In this document: piece by piece, positions 42,470 to 52,246 of the stretch
Layout: every line of letters begins with the position of its first letter
How positions within the stretch are numbered: position 1 is the first letter of the stretch
Translations under genes and position numbers: made by a program
The notes under the pieces: model-generated
Database searches by the model: none
What the model was told of the DNA's origin: nothing
The model's input: only the letters and a program-made list of their open reading frames with translations
Origin: Aquirhabdus sp.
GTDB taxonomy: Bacteria > Pseudomonadota > Gammaproteobacteria > Pseudomonadales > Moraxellaceae
Direction: 5' to 3'
NCBI GenBank assembly: GCA_030149815.1
Contig: JASLHI010000050.1
Span: 1 to 64,000, forward strand
Length of the DNA: 64,000 nucleotides

Positions 42470-44506
42470 TTACAACACTGCAGCAAGCTCTGCCCCATCT
42501 CGAATTGCACGTTTCGCATCGAGTTCGGCAGCTAATTTTGCACCACCAATAATGTGATATTTAGCACCAGTGACAACACCTTCTGCTGGAAAAAGATCTC
42601 GCACAGATTCTTGGCCCGCACAAACAACAATTGTATCTACACGAAGTAATTGCTGCTGACCATCTATCGTGATCCACAATCCCTCATTGGTGACGTGATC
42701 ATAGCTAACTCCTCGCATTGCACGCACACCACCTTTTTTAACCGCAGCACGATGTACCCAGCCTGAGGTTTTACCTAAACCTGCACCAACACTAGTTGTT
42801 TTACGCTGTAATAAATATATCTGACGATAAGGTGGGTGTAATTTTGGACGAGCCAAACCACCCTCACTGATATAAGCAGGATCAGAATCAACACCCCATT
42901 CATTCTGCCAATCTGCCAAAGGCTGTGGCTGTGGTACATCAGGATGACGAAGCAAAAATTCACTCACATCAAATCCAATACCACCCGCCCCAATCACAGC
43001 AACACGTTGACCAACTGGCGCACCTCGCAATACTTCAGCATAACTGAGCACACTCGGTAAATCACTGCCGTTGATTTTCAATGGACGTGGTACTACGCCA
43101 GTTGCAATGATGATGTCATCGTACCCTTCACGCTCTAATTGTTCGTGATTGATCTTTGTATTCAAACGAACTTCAACGCCAGTCTTAACCAGCATTTTCT
43201 TATAATAGCGAATCGTTTCGTGGAACTCTTCTTTACCTGGTACAACTTTAGCTAAATTAAATTGTCCACCAATATCAGATTGCGCTTCAAATAATGTCAC
43301 TGCATGACCTCGGCTAGCCGCAACTGTTGCTGCTGACATGCCCGCTACACCACCGCCGACAACAGCAATACGTCGTGGTCGTTTAGTCTTAATATAAACC
43401 AATTCAGTTTCATGACATGCTTGTGGATTCACTAAACACGATGCGCGCTTATTGGAAAAAGAATGATCTAAACACGCTTGATTACAGGCAATACAGGTAT
43501 TAATTTCATCAACACGATTACTTGCTGCTTTATTAACCCACTCTGGATCAGCCAAAAATGGACGTGCCATTTGTACCAAATCAGCCTTACCACTTGCCAA
43601 AATATCTTCTGCAACATCAGGCATATTGATACGATTTGATGCAATTACAGGTACACCAACATGTTCGCGGACATGAGCGGTTACATCAACAAATGCTGCA
43701 CGCGGAACTGAGGTGACAATTGTTGGAACACGAGCTTCATGCCAACCAATCCCCGTATTCAATAACGTAATTCCAGCTCTTTCGAGTGCCTGAGCAACTT
43801 GGACCACTTCATCCATCGTATTACCATCATGAACAAAATCCATGAGCGATAAACGAAAGCAAATAATAAATTTTTCGCCCACTTTGGCACGAATTGCCTT
43901 CACAATCTCAACCGCTAAACGCATGCGATTAACAATATCGCCGCCCCAACGATCAGTACGTTGATTGACATGGCGACTCAGAAATTGATTGAGTAAATAT
44001 CCTTCAGAGCCCATGATTTCCACACCATCATAACCTGCCAGCTTTGCCAATTTGGCACAGTGCGCATAATCATCGATAGTTGACAGAATATTGCTCTCAC
44101 TCATCTCGCGCGGTTTAAACATAGAAATCGGCGATTTGATCGGGCTAGATGACACCACAAACGGTTGATAGCCATAACGTCCTGCATGCAAAATTTGCAT
44201 CAGAATTTTTCCGCCGTGCTTGTGGACAGCATGAGTCACCAAACGGTGATTAAGCGCATCTGTTGGTGAATTCATCGTTCCACCAAATGGTAAAAGCCAG
44301 CCTTGGCGATTTGGTGAAATTCCGCCAGTAATAATTAAGCCAACTCCGCCTTTTGCACGTTCACCAAAATAAGCTGCTAATTTTGGATATTGATAAAAAC
44401 GATCCTCAAGACCAGTATGCATTGATCCCATCACAACACGGTTTCTAAGTTGCGTAAATCCCAGATCAAGTGGTTGAAGCAAATGAGGAAACGCTTTCGC
44501 TTTCAT
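42470..44506 (-). CDS. fadH: 2,4-dienoyl-CoA reductase (NADPH)
   Basis: The 678-residue iron-sulfur flavoprotein reduces dienoyl-CoA from unsaturated fatty acids. The N-terminal OYE-like barrel binds FMN (GGDIVNRMRLAVEIV), the central CIACNQACLDHSF with later cysteines binds 4Fe-4S, and the C-terminal FAD/NADP domain starts RIAVVGGGVAGMSAA. The length matches the E. coli enzyme. Confidence 0.95.
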   Translation of the reverse strand: MKAKAFPHLLQPLDLGFTQLRNRVVMGSMHTGLEDRFYQYPKLAAYFGERAKGGVGLIITGGISPNRQGWLLPFGGTMNSPTDALNHRLVTHAVHKHGGKILMQILHAGRYGYQPFVVSSSPIKSPISMFKPREMSESNILSTIDDYAHCAKLAKLAGYDGVEIMGSEGYLLNQFLSRHVNQRTDRWGGDIVNRMRLAVEIVKAIRAKVGEKFIICFRLSLMDFVHDGNTMDEVVQVAQALERAGITLLNTGIGWHEARVPTIVTSVPRAAFVDVTAHVREHVGVPVIASNRINMPDVAEDILASGKADLVQMARPFLADPEWVNKAASNRVDEINTCIACNQACLDHSFSNKRASCLVNPQACHETELVYIKTKRPRRIAVVGGGVAGMSAATVAASRGHAVTLFEAQSDIGGQFNLAKVVPGKEEFHETIRYYKKMLVKTGVEVRLNTKINHEQLEREGYDDIIIATGVVPRPLKINGSDLPSVLSYAEVLRGAPVGQRVAVIGAGGIGFDVSEFLLRHPDVPQPQPLADWQNEWGVDSDPAYISEGGLARPKLHPPYRQIYLLQRKTTSVGAGLGKTSGWVHRAAVKKGGVRAMRGVSYDHVTNEGLWITIDGQQQLLRVDTIVVCAGQESVRDLFPAEGVVTGAKYHIIGGAKLAAELDAKRAIRDGAELAAVL

Positions 44507-44754
44507 GGTTAAACACTCTATTAAATTTTTTAAAATTAATGATATTGTGATCTATAGATCAGGAGCGATATGTTTCTACAATCAACAAATTTCTCAGGAA
44601 ATGAGAATAGACGGATTAAGCCTATCCATAAACATGAGATGTTTAAGTTTAGGCATCTCCTCATCGAATTACCAGTGGCTCAATTTATTGTTTTTGACCA
44701 ATTTAGGTCAATTACACAAGTTAAAATAATTTCAAAAACATAGCTGCCATTTAA

Positions 44755-45930
44755 TTAGGGTCGATTTCGACCATAAGTATCGTGACTCGAAACCCATTGA
44801 TCGGAAACGATTGCAGACGACAATGATAATTCCCCACATAAAACCGTTGCAGCAACGATCTCTGCCAGTTTTAATGCTTTATCTTTACCATAACAATCCA
44901 TGATTTGCAGACATTCGCGCTGAGTAGGCAATCCTGTACCACCGCCATAGGTTGCAACAATAAGAGAAGGAATTGTCACTGAAAAATAATAATCACCATT
45001 GTCTAAGAGTTCGCTATATAGAAAACCTGCACTTGATTCTGCAACGTTTGCAACATCTTGCCCACACGCCATAAATATAGCCGCAATACCATTTGCAAAG
45101 TGAGCGCCATTACTCGCCGCTCCAACCATAAATGCACCTAAATTTGATAAGTTCCGCTGCTTCATCAGCGCTTTTCCACTAGTATGCATGATGGAAGATA
45201 ATAACTCGCCAGGAATTGTCACCTCGGCAACAACTCGCTTTCCTCGGCTATGCAGACTATTTAACAAGGAATGTTTTTTATCAGTATCAAAGTTCGCAGC
45301 CAGACTAAAATGTTCTAACCCTGCTGGTTTTTGTTCAAGAATCCACTGACAAGCTTTATGCGTTGCCTTAGAAACCATATTTTGACCTGCGGCATCACCC
45401 GTGGTCATATTAAAACGCAACCAACGCATTTTACTGGCAGAATATTGCTCTATATCTCTTAACTTTCCGCTTTGTGTTGTTGACTCAGCAGCAGATTTTA
45501 TTTGGTCAAAATTATTATCAACCCAACGGCCAAACTCACGCGCGGCGCGTGCATTTTCAAATACAAAAATAGGCGCCCGCTGCATGGCATCATCAACTAC
45601 AGTCGTCGTAATTCCACCTGCGGCTCGCGTCAAACTCATGCCACGATTATAACTGGCCACCAAAGTACCTTCTGTGGTTGCCATTGGCACATAGAATTCA
45701 CCTTGCGCATGCTCTCCATTGACCAATAAAGGACCAGCAAACCCCATTGGCACCTGAACAATACCGCTAAATCCTTCAATATTTCCAGGTAATACTTCTG
45801 GCGGAATAGAAAACTGCCCCGTATGAAAGAGTGAATGCCCACTATTTTTTTCAACAACAAGTCGTCGTGCAGCCGCAATTTCTCGGCTGTAATCATCGGC
45901 TTTATCACGTGGAAGTTTTTCAAGAGCCAT
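44755..45930 (-). CDS. hydroxymethylglutaryl-CoA reductase
   Basis: The 391-residue enzyme reduces or oxidises HMG-CoA/mevalonate. Motifs include GNIEGFSGIVQVPMGFAGP, the catalytic Glu in ATTEGTLVASYNRG, the Lys in NFDTDKKHS, an Asp in GQDVANVAESS and the His at the end in SSHDTYGRN. These are closer to the class I than to the class II type. ATG 45930 follows AAGGA; the frame opens at 45990. No other mevalonate genes are in view. It may serve catabolism or isoprenoid synthesis. Confidence 0.88.
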   Translation of the reverse strand: MALEKLPRDKADDYSREIAAARRLVVEKNSGHSLFHTGQFSIPPEVLPGNIEGFSGIVQVPMGFAGPLLVNGEHAQGEFYVPMATTEGTLVASYNRGMSLTRAAGGITTTVVDDAMQRAPIFVFENARAAREFGRWVDNNFDQIKSAAESTTQSGKLRDIEQYSASKMRWLRFNMTTGDAAGQNMVSKATHKACQWILEQKPAGLEHFSLAANFDTDKKHSLLNSLHSRGKRVVAEVTIPGELLSSIMHTSGKALMKQRNLSNLGAFMVGAASNGAHFANGIAAIFMACGQDVANVAESSAGFLYSELLDNGDYYFSVTIPSLIVATYGGGTGLPTQRECLQIMDCYGKDKALKLAEIVAATVLCGELSLSSAIVSDQWVSSHDTYGRNRP

Positions 45931-45990
45931 ACGTAAATCCTTTTTTAGTTTAATCCAATCAATCTGAGATCTTAAACAACAGAAAATCAC

Positions 45991-46388
45991 TTCACAATAT
46001 GATTAGAATATTCGAATAGCGTGATTAAAGTATTCTTTCTACAACAAACAAATACAAAACAAAAATATGACAACAATTTCAAATGGATAAAATTAAAGTC
46101 ATCATCCAAGAATCAGATATCATTCTGATTTAGTAAGTTTATTGATCTCTTTTATCATTGTTTCAAATCAATAACATATTATATAAATTGCATGAGCAGA
46201 TTATTTTCAATTGATTTAATGGAAGAATTGTCGAGTAATGTAGTGTGTTTATCTATATTTTTGTACAGCTTTTAATGAACTGCTGTTGATTTTTTTTAGA
46301 GTATGCTAAGTTCAAATCGTACAGTCGGTTAAGTCGCATGATGCGCACCGCGCCTATTTTTCTTATAACGGTAAAAAGGATATTAACT
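45991..46388. other. intergenic region between HMG-CoA reductase and porin genes
   Basis: A divergent promoter region without coding sequence. It contains TATTCGAATA at 46009-46018, about 80 bases upstream of the reductase start, and the ribosome site AAGGA before the porin gene. Confidence 0.5.
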
Positions 46389-47720
46389 ATGCGCTTCTCA
46401 ACTTCTTTGCTTGCCGCGTCTGTTGGTGTGATTTTCGCCGCAGGTTCAACACAGGTTATGGCAACAGGGTTTTCGCTATATGAACCTGATATCAGCACAA
46501 TGGGTACAGCCTATGCTGGTGGTGCTGCAACAGCAAATAATGCTTCAGTTGTCGCGGTCAACCCTGCTGGTATGTCACGTTTAGATGGTGGAAATATCAC
46601 TCTAAACAACACACTCATCCTTGCTTATACTGATATAAAAAACCCAAGTGGCACAGCCGCAGCTCCCAATAACACGAATAAAGGCGATATGGTTCCGCGG
46701 ATTCTACTCGGTTCGGCATTCCTAACTTACCCACATGTGATCTTTGACAACATGTCTGTGGGTATCGGCCTGTTCGCACCAGATGGTCTAAAAACAAATT
46801 ATGAAAGCACTTTCCAAGGTCGAGCGTTTGGCGACAAAAGTACTGTCACAGCTGTAACATTACAACCTACTGTATCGTATGCATTCCTACCTAATTTCTC
46901 TGCTGGTGTCGGTCTTGATGTAAACCATTTTAACGGTTATCTCACATCTGGCCTAAGCTCTGCATTTCCTGGTGCGACCGAAGAATTAGGGGGAGCCAGA
47001 AATGCGTTTGGCTATAATGTTGGTTTCTTATACTCCCCAATCGAGCAGATGAATGTTGGCTTAACTTACCATTCAAAAGTAACCTATAAACTTACTGGTA
47101 ATGTTGACGTTAATGATGCACCAATTACAGGAACTCCGTTTACATTTGATGCAACAGGTCGTGGTAGCTTAAAAATTACAACACCTGATAGCGTAGAACT
47201 TGCTGCAACTTATAAAATAGTTCCTACAGTGAATTTGAAAGCAGGTATTACTCGCACGATGTGGAGTACGATTGGAACGATTAATCCATCGAATAACTTT
47301 AGTGCATCAGGTGTAACAACATCTGTTCCACTTCCAGGCGCTTATTTGTCAGGAATCGCTGCACAACTCAATGCAACAAGTGCAGCAGAGACACTGAACT
47401 TTAAAGATGTGAACATGTATAGCATCGGTGCTGATTGGCAAGCATGTAATAAATTAATTTTACGTGCTGGTTTTGCTTATGACACTTCACCAGTTCAGAC
47501 AGAATATCGCACTGTACGTTTACCGATCGCAAACCGTACCATCTACGCTGTTGGTGCCAACTATAAATTTACCGACAGTACAAATGTAGACGTTGCGTAC
47601 AACTATCTACATGAAGCAAATGCTCATATTAATTTGGCTGATGCGACAAAAGGTACATATAGTGCTGACTTCCAGAATACTGGTAGCTTAATTGCAGTTC
47701 AGCTCAATCATAAATTCTAA
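46389..47720 (+). CDS. FadL/OmpP1-family outer membrane transporter
   Basis: The 443-residue porin has a signal peptide (MRFSTSLLAASVGVIFAAGS to VMA), the plug sequence of FadL proteins (ATGFSLYEPDISTMGTAYAGG and ASVVAVNPAGMS), many alternating strands and a C-terminal Phe (HKF). It brings fatty acids or hydrocarbons across the outer membrane. ATG 46389 follows AAGGA; the frame opens at 46338. Confidence 0.9.
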   Translation: MRFSTSLLAASVGVIFAAGSTQVMATGFSLYEPDISTMGTAYAGGAATANNASVVAVNPAGMSRLDGGNITLNNTLILAYTDIKNPSGTAAAPNNTNKGDMVPRILLGSAFLTYPHVIFDNMSVGIGLFAPDGLKTNYESTFQGRAFGDKSTVTAVTLQPTVSYAFLPNFSAGVGLDVNHFNGYLTSGLSSAFPGATEELGGARNAFGYNVGFLYSPIEQMNVGLTYHSKVTYKLTGNVDVNDAPITGTPFTFDATGRGSLKITTPDSVELAATYKIVPTVNLKAGITRTMWSTIGTINPSNNFSASGVTTSVPLPGAYLSGIAAQLNATSAAETLNFKDVNMYSIGADWQACNKLILRAGFAYDTSPVQTEYRTVRLPIANRTIYAVGANYKFTDSTNVDVAYNYLHEANAHINLADATKGTYSADFQNTGSLIAVQLNHKF

Positions 47721-47742
47721 AAAATTTTAGAATCATGAATAA

Positions 47743-47767
47743 AAACAGGATCTAAGCAGTCCTGTTT
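47743..47767 (+). terminator. porin gene hairpin
   Basis: AAACAGGA (47743-47750) pairs with TCCTGTTT (47760-47767). It is the first hairpin after the FadL-type gene; the T-run is short. Confidence 0.5.
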
Positions 47768-47793
47768 GTTATGTCCAGAATATTAATGAATCA

Positions 47794-47824
47794 AAAAAAT
47801 CCCACTCATTGGAGTGGGATTTTT
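47794..47824. terminator. glcB / porin bidirectional terminator
   Basis: ATCCCACTC (47799-47807) and GAGTGGGAT (47812-47820) form a perfect stem with A7 before and T5 after, between convergent genes. Confidence 0.9.
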
Positions 47825-47838
47825 CATATGATCGAGGA

Positions 47839-50034
47839 TTACGCTTTAGCTTTAGCTTTAGCTTTAGCTTGACGCGCTTTTTCAGCCAAACGGCTACGAT
47901 GCAGAACTGGTTCTGTATAACCGTTTGGTTGCACACCACCTTCGATGATCAATTCGCGTGCTGCTTGGTATGCGATTGACGTGTCAAAGTTACCCGCCAT
48001 TTTTTGGTAAAGTGGATCGTTTGCATTTTGTTGATCAACAACTGCAGCCATACGCTGTAGTGATTCATCCACTTGTGCTTCGGTGATAATGCCATGTTTC
48101 AACCAGTTCGCAACGTGTTGGCTAGAGATACGCAGTGTTGCACGATCTTCCATCAAACCAATGTCATGCAAATCAGGTACTTTTGAACAACCTACACCTT
48201 GATCAACCCAACGAACGACATAACCCAAGATACCTTGGCAGTTATTATCGAGTTCTTGTTTGATCTCGTCGCTTGACCAGTTTGTGTCTTCTGCAACTGG
48301 AATCGTCAAAATGTCATCCACATTTGCTGGAACACGCTTGAGCAATTCTTTTTGCGTCGCGAATACATCTACTTCATGATAATGCAACGCATGCAATGCC
48401 GCGCCAGTTGGTGATGGAACCCAAGCAGTGTTTGCACCAGATTTTGGATGCGCAACTTTTTGCTTGATCATTTCAGCCATCATGTCTGGCATTGCCCACA
48501 TACCTTTACCAATCTGTGCTTTGCCTGACAAGCCATTTGCCAAACCAACATCAACGTTTTGGTTTTCGTAAGCTGCGATCCATTTCGATGCTTTCATGCT
48601 GTTCTTACGAATCATTGGACCAGCAAGCATTGAAGTGTGGATTTCGTCGCCAGTACGATCCATGAAGCCTGTGTTAATGAACATCACACGATCTTTAGCA
48701 ATACGAATTGCTTCTTTCAAGTTCACAGAAGTACGACGCTCTTCGTCCATGATGCCAACTTTCAGCGTCAATGGTGCAAGACCGAGTAACTTTTCAACAC
48801 GTTCAAACAACTCAACGGTGAATGCAACTTCTTCTGGGCCATGCATTTTTGGTTTCACGATATAGATCGAACCAGTGCGTGAGTTTTTAAGTTTGCCGTT
48901 GCCTTTCAAATCATGAATTGCAATGAGGCTGGTAATCGCACCATCCAAGATGCCTTCAAATACATCTTCACCCGCATAACGTGCCATTGGATTCGTCATC
49001 AAATGACCAACGTTACGGTTCAACAATAATGAACGACCATGCAAGCTGTATTCTTTACCGCTTGGATCTTTGAATGTTTTGTCGCCATTCATTGCACGAG
49101 TGTATGGCTTGCCATTTTTTTCAAAGGTATCCGCCAAGTCACCTTTCATCAGACCAAGCCAGTTTTTGTACACTTCAACTTTGTCTTCTGCATCAACAGC
49201 AGCAACAGAGTCTTCACAATCTTGAATCGTGGTTAATGCTGCTTCGAGCACGACATCTTTGATGCCTGCTGGATCGGTTTGACCCACTGGGCTGTTTGCA
49301 TCGATTTGGATTTCGATATGCAGACCATTGTTTTTCAAAACAATGCTTGTTGGTGCAGCAACATCACCTGCAAAACCAACATATTTAGCTGGATCTTTTA
49401 AGCCTGTGGTTGAGCCGTCTTTCAAAGTCACTTGCAGTGCGCCATTAACCAATGCGTATTTAACCGCATCAACATGACTGCCAGTTGCAAGTGGTGCAGC
49501 TTTGTTCAAAAAGTCACGTGCGAATGCAATAACCAAGTCGCCACGAACTTTGTTATAGCCTTTGCCTTTTTCTGCGCCGTTGTCAGATGGAATTGCATCA
49601 GTACCATAGAGCGCATCGTACAAACTGCCCCAACGTGAGTTTGCTGCGTTCAATGCATAACGTGCATTTTTAACTGGCACAACCAATTGTGGACCTGCCA
49701 TCGTTGCGATTTCAGCATCGATGTTTTGTGGATTTACAGTGAAATCTTCGCCAACTGGTACGAGGTAGCCAATATCTTGCAGGAATTGTTTGTATTCTGC
49801 GAAAGGTTTCGTTGCACCGCCATTTGCATAATATGCATCGATCTGAGCTTGCAGATCATCACGTTTAGCCAATAATGCTTTATTTTTTGGTGTCAAATCC
49901 GCGACGATGCCTTCAAGACCTGACCAAAAATTTTCACTGGTCACGCCAGTATTTGGTAGTGCGTCTTGTTCGATAAAGTCATACAGCTCTTGGGCAACTT
50001 CGAGTTTGCCTTTTTGAACATAGCTACTTGTCAT
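47839..50034 (-). CDS. glcB: malate synthase G
   Basis: The 731-residue enzyme condenses glyoxylate with acetyl-CoA to malate. It matches the monomeric G isoform: LTPKNKALLAKRD near the start, the long beta-insert, GIMDEERRTSVNL, MFINTGFMDRTGDEIHTSM and SPTGAALHALHYHEVDV. The C-terminus ends with an Ala-Lys tail (QAKAKAKAKA) made by a six-base repeat at 47843-47871. It stands alone. Confidence 0.97.
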   Translation of the reverse strand: MTSSYVQKGKLEVAQELYDFIEQDALPNTGVTSENFWSGLEGIVADLTPKNKALLAKRDDLQAQIDAYYANGGATKPFAEYKQFLQDIGYLVPVGEDFTVNPQNIDAEIATMAGPQLVVPVKNARYALNAANSRWGSLYDALYGTDAIPSDNGAEKGKGYNKVRGDLVIAFARDFLNKAAPLATGSHVDAVKYALVNGALQVTLKDGSTTGLKDPAKYVGFAGDVAAPTSIVLKNNGLHIEIQIDANSPVGQTDPAGIKDVVLEAALTTIQDCEDSVAAVDAEDKVEVYKNWLGLMKGDLADTFEKNGKPYTRAMNGDKTFKDPSGKEYSLHGRSLLLNRNVGHLMTNPMARYAGEDVFEGILDGAITSLIAIHDLKGNGKLKNSRTGSIYIVKPKMHGPEEVAFTVELFERVEKLLGLAPLTLKVGIMDEERRTSVNLKEAIRIAKDRVMFINTGFMDRTGDEIHTSMLAGPMIRKNSMKASKWIAAYENQNVDVGLANGLSGKAQIGKGMWAMPDMMAEMIKQKVAHPKSGANTAWVPSPTGAALHALHYHEVDVFATQKELLKRVPANVDDILTIPVAEDTNWSSDEIKQELDNNCQGILGYVVRWVDQGVGCSKVPDLHDIGLMEDRATLRISSQHVANWLKHGIITEAQVDESLQRMAAVVDQQNANDPLYQKMAGNFDTSIAYQAARELIIEGGVQPNGYTEPVLHRSRLAEKARQAKAKAKAKA
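47843..47871. repeat. hexanucleotide repeat in the glcB tail
   Basis: GCTTTA is repeated nearly five times in tandem on the plus strand, encoding alternating Lys-Ala in glcB. Such repeats can change length by slippage without breaking the frame. Confidence 0.8.
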
Positions 50035-50153
50035 GATAGAGGGTCAATCCTGATTTGATGCGCGAAAAAATAAAGGTGAATTATACTGATATTTACGAAC
50101 TTTTGCAGCGTTTTACACGTGTAAGTCATGTGTGAAAATGTGAATAATCAACT

Positions 50154-50814
50154 CTACAACTCATGCGATTGCTTTAGTTTTGCAATTGAACGCTTTAGAT
50201 TCTCGCGTGCCTGAAGTTCAAAGTATTGTTGAAAATAAGCAGTGTTATAAATGAAAGGACGATCCAAAAACATTTCTAATACTTCGCTTCGCTTGACACG
50301 ATAAACCTCATTTGGAACCCATGAGTATTCTTTTCTAACTTGGATATCATATTCATCGTATCGTTCAATGCGCTCTCCCAAAATAGAAAGATCAATATCT
50401 ACAAGTGTTTGCTCATCTAAGTTTTCAGGAACATGTGTGTGTTGCGTCACCATGATTAGATTAAAAATCTGTTCTATTTCGTCTGTTGGCGCACCCACTG
50501 CGACTAAACTTTCTTTCGCCCATTGTGCGCTTAACGCTTCATTGTCATAACCTTTTACATCGTAAATCGCATCATGGAACCATAAAGCCACTTCAATCGC
50601 TTTTGGCGAGTGAGTCTGATCTAAAATTATGAATACATTCAATTAAATGCTGTAGCGTATGATAATGACGCAACGGCTCCGAATAAGATTCGAGTAATTT
50701 TTCGAAAAGTACGTCACTCTGCAAATGATTTTTAGCAGGTTGATTTGATGAATATGAAGCAAATGATCGTCGCCATGAACGCTTAAGCAATTCAAGATCA
50801 TGTTCGGCAATCAT
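50154..50814 (-). pseudogene. HD-type metal-dependent phosphohydrolase-like gene, frameshifted
   Basis: Two reading frames encode the halves of one COG4339-like protein. The upstream part (50814-50593) holds RHYHTLQHLIECI and stops soon after. The downstream part (from about 50642 to 50154) resumes with ALWFHDAIYD, the next conserved motif. Removing one T from the TTTT run at 50623-50626 (read on the minus strand) would join them into a protein of roughly 205 residues. It is a real frameshift, a sequencing error, or slippage. Confidence 0.8.
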
Positions 50815-51004
50815 GATGAAATCTCAACATTTATTTAATCAGCAAAATATAGCAGATCATTAAACAATAAAATCAAAGCAATCGAATCTGTTTGACATCA
50901 ATCCAAATCAAATCACGACTAAATTGTTCAACCAAGGCCATGCCGTAAAAATGCATAATCTGCTATCCTAGCGCCCAGATTTAGACCTTATTATGAGATT
51001 TGCC

Positions 51005-52207
51005 ATGTCTGTTACTGTCGGAACTCCGCTGCAATCCACTGCTTTTCGCGTACTGCTTTTAGGTTCAGGTGAACTTGGCAAAGAAGTTGCCATTTCATTG
51101 CAGCGTCTAGGCGTTGAGGTGCATGCAGCAGATCGCTATGCGGATGCTCCAGCAATGCAAGTCGCGCATTTTTCTCATGTTCTCACGATGACTGATGCAA
51201 CAGCACTCAAAGCACTGATCGAACAAGTAAAACCAAATTTGATCGTGCCTGAAATTGAAGCGATTGCGACTGAAGTGTTATTAGAAATCGAAGCGGCTGG
51301 TACGGCTATTGTTATCCCATCGGCTAAAGCAGCTAATCTGACAATGAACCGCGAAGGCATTCGTAAACTTGCAGCAGAAACATTGGGCTTAGCGACTTCA
51401 CCATATCGTTTTGCAGACAGTTTAGAAAGCTTTAAAGCTGCTTGTGACAATATTGGCTATCCATGTTTTATCAAACCAGTCATGTCTTCAAGTGGTAAAG
51501 GTCAGTCACGCATTACCAGCTTCGATCAAGTTGAAGCCGCATGGGAATATGCAATGCAAGGCGGACGCGTGAAATCAGGCAAAGTGATTGTCGAAGGTCA
51601 AATTCAGTTTGATTTTGAAATCACATTACTCACCGTTCGTGCAAAGAATCCTGAAACTGGCGCAATCGAAACTCATTTCTGCGACGCGATTGGTCACCGC
51701 CAAGATGCAGGCGATTATGTCGAAAGCTGGCAGCCGCAACCAATGACTGAAAAAGCACTCGCAGAAGCCAAACGGATTTCTGATCTTGTCGCAACTGCAT
51801 TAGGTGGCTGTGGCGTGTTTGGTGTGGAGCTGTTTGTGCGTGGCGATCAAGTTTGGTTTAGCGAAGTTTCCCCACGTCCGCACGATACTGGATTGGTGAC
51901 AATTGCTAGCCAATTCCAAAGTGAATTTGAACTTCATGCACGTGCAATCTTAGGTTTACCTGTCGATACTTCACGTCATAGCACGGCTGCAAGTGCGGTG
52001 ATTTATGCTGGACAAGATGCGACAAATCTAAAATTTACTGGTCTTGAAAAAGCACTTGCTGTTGCTGGCAGTGATTTGCGTATTTTTGGCAAGCCTGAAG
52101 GTTTCATGCGCCGTCGTATGGGCGTGGCAACTGTCCGTGCAAAAGATACCGATACTGCACGTGTTTTGGCAAAACAAGCCGCTGACTCGATTGTTGTGAC
52201 TCAATAA
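51005..52207 (+). CDS. purT: formate-dependent phosphoribosylglycinamide formyltransferase
   Basis: The 400-residue ATP-grasp enzyme uses formate and ATP for the third step of purine synthesis. It shows RVLLLGSGELGKEVAISLQR, CFIKPVMSSSGKGQS and EVSPRPHDTGLVT. ATG 51005 has GAGA upstream; ATG 50993 would add four residues and has no ribosome site. Confidence 0.96.
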   Translation: MSVTVGTPLQSTAFRVLLLGSGELGKEVAISLQRLGVEVHAADRYADAPAMQVAHFSHVLTMTDATALKALIEQVKPNLIVPEIEAIATEVLLEIEAAGTAIVIPSAKAANLTMNREGIRKLAAETLGLATSPYRFADSLESFKAACDNIGYPCFIKPVMSSSGKGQSRITSFDQVEAAWEYAMQGGRVKSGKVIVEGQIQFDFEITLLTVRAKNPETGAIETHFCDAIGHRQDAGDYVESWQPQPMTEKALAEAKRISDLVATALGGCGVFGVELFVRGDQVWFSEVSPRPHDTGLVTIASQFQSEFELHARAILGLPVDTSRHSTAASAVIYAGQDATNLKFTGLEKALAVAGSDLRIFGKPEGFMRRRMGVATVRAKDTDTARVLAKQAADSIVVTQ

Positions 52208-52246
52208 AATAGAGAGTCAGATTAATAATAGATAGTGAGGGATATG

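Noticed and set aside
44505..44729. Plus-strand 74-residue ORF upstream of fadH
   Set aside because: AT-rich frame with no ribosome site or recognisable pattern; probably chance.
46253..46498. Minus-strand ORF over the porin gene start
   Set aside because: It overlaps the porin promoter and signal peptide and has no ribosome site.
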